From: Saccharothrix sp. ST-888
GTDB lineage: Bacteria > Actinomycetota > Actinomycetes > Streptomycetales > Streptomycetaceae
Direction: 5' to 3'
DNA: 37,613 bases
NCBI RefSeq assembly: GCF_000955975.1
Contig: NZ_JYJF01000071.1
Span: forward strand, 1 to 37,613
The translations under genes were made by a program, and so were the position numbers. This document shows positions 36,133 to 37,613 of the stretch, one piece after another; position 1 is the stretch's first letter, and the number at the start of each line of letters is the position of its first letter. The notes under the pieces are model-generated. The model did no database searches, had not been told where the DNA came from, and was given only the letters and a program-made list of their open reading frames with translations.

Positions 36133-36924
36133 ATGCTCACCACCGAGTACGTCCCCGGCTCCCCCATCTGGCTCGACCTCGGCAGTCCCGACCCCAGTGC
36201 AGCCCGGGACTTCTACTCCGCCCTCTTCGGCTGGACCGTCAGCTCGCCCGGCCCCGAAGCCGGGGACTACGGCTTCTTCCAGCTGAACGGCAGGACCGTG
36301 GGGGGACTCGGCCGGCTCACCGAGGAGGGTGCCGCCCCCGCCTGGGCGGTCTACTTCGCCACCGAGGACGCCGACGCCACTGGCGCCCGGGTCCAGCAGG
36401 CCGGTGGCACCGTACGCTTCGGCCCGGTCGACGTCTTCACCCACGGCCGGATGTCCGGCCTCACCGACCCGACCGGCGCGCGCTTCGCCGTCTGGCAGCC
36501 CCGGGAGACCAGCGGCCTCGGAGCGGTCACCATCCCCTACAGCCTCTGCTGGACCGAACTGCTGAGCACCGACCCGGCAGCCGCCAAGAACTTCTACTGC
36601 TCCGTGTTCGGCTGGCAGGAGCAGGACGTCCCGTTCGGCGACGCCGCCTACACCGTGCTCACCCCGGCCGGCGGCGGTACCGACAGCGGTCAGGGCGGCA
36701 TCATCCAGCTGAACACCGCGCAGGCGGCGGCCGGCCTCGGCTCGCACTGGCTCCCCTACTTCGAGGTCCCGGACGCCGACGCCACGATCGCCAAGGCCCG
36801 GCAGCTCGGCGGCGCTGTCCGCACCCCCGCGGAGGACGCCCACGGCGTCGGCCGCTTCGCCCAGCTGACCGACCCCCACGGCGCTCCCTTCGCCGTCATC
36901 ACCAGTGCGGGACCGAGTGACTGA
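36133..36924 (+). CDS. VOC-superfamily (glyoxalase-fold) protein, two modules
   Basis: A 263-residue protein made of two vicinal-oxygen-chelate modules. ATG 36133 has GAAGGA 5 bp upstream. Module 1 (about 8-125) begins PGSPIWLDLGSPDPSAARDFYSALFGW and ends LTDPTGARFAVWQP. Module 2 (about 132-258) begins YSLCWTELLSTDPAAAKNFYCSVFGW and ends LTDPHGAPFAVIT. This is the layout of actinobacterial glyoxalase/bleomycin-resistance-like proteins, some of which are annotated as hydroxylases. Metal-ligand positions are not the classic His/Glu set, so no activity is assigned. It is divergent from recD2. Confidence 0.88.
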   Translation: MLTTEYVPGSPIWLDLGSPDPSAARDFYSALFGWTVSSPGPEAGDYGFFQLNGRTVGGLGRLTEEGAAPAWAVYFATEDADATGARVQQAGGTVRFGPVDVFTHGRMSGLTDPTGARFAVWQPRETSGLGAVTIPYSLCWTELLSTDPAAAKNFYCSVFGWQEQDVPFGDAAYTVLTPAGGGTDSGQGGIIQLNTAQAAAGLGSHWLPYFEVPDADATIAKARQLGGAVRTPAEDAHGVGRFAQLTDPHGAPFAVITSAGPSD

Positions 36925-36999
36925 CGGTCCGTCGACCTCCTGGTTCAGCGCCCCGTTTCACCCCTGTTTCCCCCTGAACCTGCCTGGCCGAGCCGCTCA

Positions 37000-37027
37000 C
37001 AGGCCGCTGAACGGCCTGGACTAAGGT
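37000..37027 (+). promoter_or_regulatory. Hairpin and candidate leaderless -10 box before the last GNAT gene
   Basis: CAGGCCG-CTGAA-CGGCCTG (37000-37018) could end the upstream VOC transcript. TAAGGT (37022-37027) lies 8 bp before ATG 37036, which has no ribosome site. Confidence 0.4.
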
Positions 37028-37035
37028 CCTCCGGT

Positions 37036-37488
37036 ATGACCGACCTGAACATCCGCCCCGCCGTCCTGGACGACCTCTCCGCAATCGTCGCCATGCTCGC
37101 CGACGACCCGCTCGGCGCCGGCCGGGAAACCCCCGACGACCTGGCGCCCTACCAGGACGCTTTCGCCCGTCTCGCCACCGACCCCAACCAGCACCTGATC
37201 GTCGCCGAACGCGAAGGCCGGGTCGTCGGCACCCTCCAGCTCTCGGTCATCCCCGGCCTCTCCCGCCGCGGAGCCACCCGCACCGTCATCGAGGCCGTAC
37301 GCATCCAGGCCGACGAACGCGGCAGCGGCCTCGGCAGCGAACTGATCCAGTGGGCCGTCGACCGCTCCCACGAGCTCGGCGCCAACCTGGTCCAGCTCAC
37401 CTCCGACGCCACCCGTACCGACGCCCACCGCTTCTACGAGCGCCTCGGCTTCGTGGCATCCCACCTCGGCTTCAAGCTCGCGCTCTGA
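37036..37488 (+). CDS. GNAT family N-acetyltransferase
   Basis: A 150-residue acetyltransferase. Start MTDLNIRPAVLDDLSAIVAMLADD is the usual N-terminal block. Strand 4 and the acetyl-CoA loop read VIEAVRIQADERGSGLGSELIQWAVDRS, with the (R/Q)xxGxG/A signature as RGSGLG. The end ATRTDAHRFYERLGFVASHLGFKLAL is typical of GNAT enzymes of the small-molecule/antibiotic-modifying type. The substrate cannot be predicted. It is the last gene before the rRNA operon terminator. Confidence 0.92.
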   Translation: MTDLNIRPAVLDDLSAIVAMLADDPLGAGRETPDDLAPYQDAFARLATDPNQHLIVAEREGRVVGTLQLSVIPGLSRRGATRTVIEAVRIQADERGSGLGSELIQWAVDRSHELGANLVQLTSDATRTDAHRFYERLGFVASHLGFKLAL

Positions 37489-37508
37489 CGGGACAACCCG
37501 GCGCGAGA

Positions 37509-37530
37509 ATGGTCCGGAAATGGTCCGGAA
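37509..37530. repeat. Two tandem 11-bp units before the rRNA terminator
   Basis: ATGGTCCGGAA occurs twice in tandem, followed by a partial third copy (ATGCGGAAA). No function is evident. Confidence 0.8.
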
Positions 37531-37535
37531 ATGCG

Positions 37536-37571
37536 GAAAGCCCCCTCCCGGTCTCCCGGGAAGGGGCTTTC
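37536..37571 (-). terminator. rRNA operon terminator
   Basis: A 15-bp stem with one mismatch (37536-37550 with 37557-37571) and a 6-base loop. On the minus strand it lies 10 bp past the 5S 3' end and finishes in GGGGGCTTTC. Confidence 0.85.
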
Positions 37572-37581
37572 TCGAATGATT

Positions 37582-37613
37582 GTTCGGCGGCGTCCTACTC
37601 TCCCACAGGGTCC
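37582..37613 (-). rRNA. rrf: 5S rRNA, 3' end only
   Basis: On the minus strand the last bases read GGACCCTGTGGGAGAGTAGG and continue ACGCCGCCGAAC, the conserved 3' end of actinobacterial 5S rRNA. The gene runs past the right edge, so an rrn operon lies beyond it. Confidence 0.93.

Overview
The window is about 37.6 kb of very high-GC DNA with near-universal G/C third codon positions, frequent GTG and TTG starts, AGGAGG-type ribosome sites and several apparently leaderless genes. Together with the gene content (group II truncated globin, EttA, DhaKLM, LAXTG-anchored surface protein, type II citrate synthase, tail-less SSB paralogue) this points to the chromosome core of a Streptomycetaceae member (Streptomyces or Kitasatospora). 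The calls come from reading the sequence and recalling protein families; no database search was run.

Layout, left to right. (1) 1-5.0 kb: end of a VWA-domain gene, an FHA/zinc-ribbon gene, a DrrA/DrrB-like ABC exporter pair and a truncated globin. (2) 5.0-10.7 kb, minus strand: an unidentified conserved-looking protein, a hot-dog thioesterase, the ABC-F translation factor EttA, a sortase-anchored thioester-domain surface protein and an SSB paralogue. (3) 10.7-11.4 kb: a 593-bp non-coding region with two perfect DnaA boxes, then tRNA-Arg(TCT). (4) 11.5-16.5 kb: a TetR regulator divergent from a GNAT acetyltransferase; a RidA-like/crotonase-like overlapping pair; an acyl-CoA dehydrogenase divergent from a second TetR regulator, with a clear operator between them. 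(5) 16.6-24.2 kb: secreted GH5 glycosidase, a LuxR-type regulator divergent from a secreted G1 glutamic peptidase, a cytosolic M3 metallopeptidase and a stand-alone family-A DNA polymerase. (6) 24.4-26.6 kb: dihydroxyacetone kinase, with dhaM head-to-head with dhaKL. (7) 26.7-30.8 kb: a membrane SpoIIE/PP2C-type phosphatase, then a copper operon (CsoR-type operator, copZ, strong hairpin, copA). (8) 30.9-36 kb, minus strand: an SDR dehydrogenase, citrate synthase and a RecD2-like helicase with a polyglutamine tract. (9) 36.1-37.6 kb: a VOC/glyoxalase-fold protein, a GNAT acetyltransferase, and the terminator and 3' end of a 5S rRNA on the minus strand, so an rRNA operon continues past the right edge.

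How the genes work together: copZ/copA form a copper-export unit; dhaK/L/M form a PTS-type dihydroxyacetone kinase that would need EI and HPr from elsewhere; the acyl-CoA dehydrogenase and TetR gene look like a self-contained, probably acyl-CoA-responsive switch; the VWA and FHA proteins look like part of a Ser/Thr-kinase signalling locus that starts before the window. No prophage, insertion sequence, CRISPR array or defence system was seen, and I do not claim a new multi-gene system. The most interesting signals are non-coding: the paired DnaA boxes upstream of ssb, stacked palindromes in the phosphatase promoter, overlapping palindromes in the copper promoter, a palindrome upstream of citrate synthase, and six candidate leaderless promoters.
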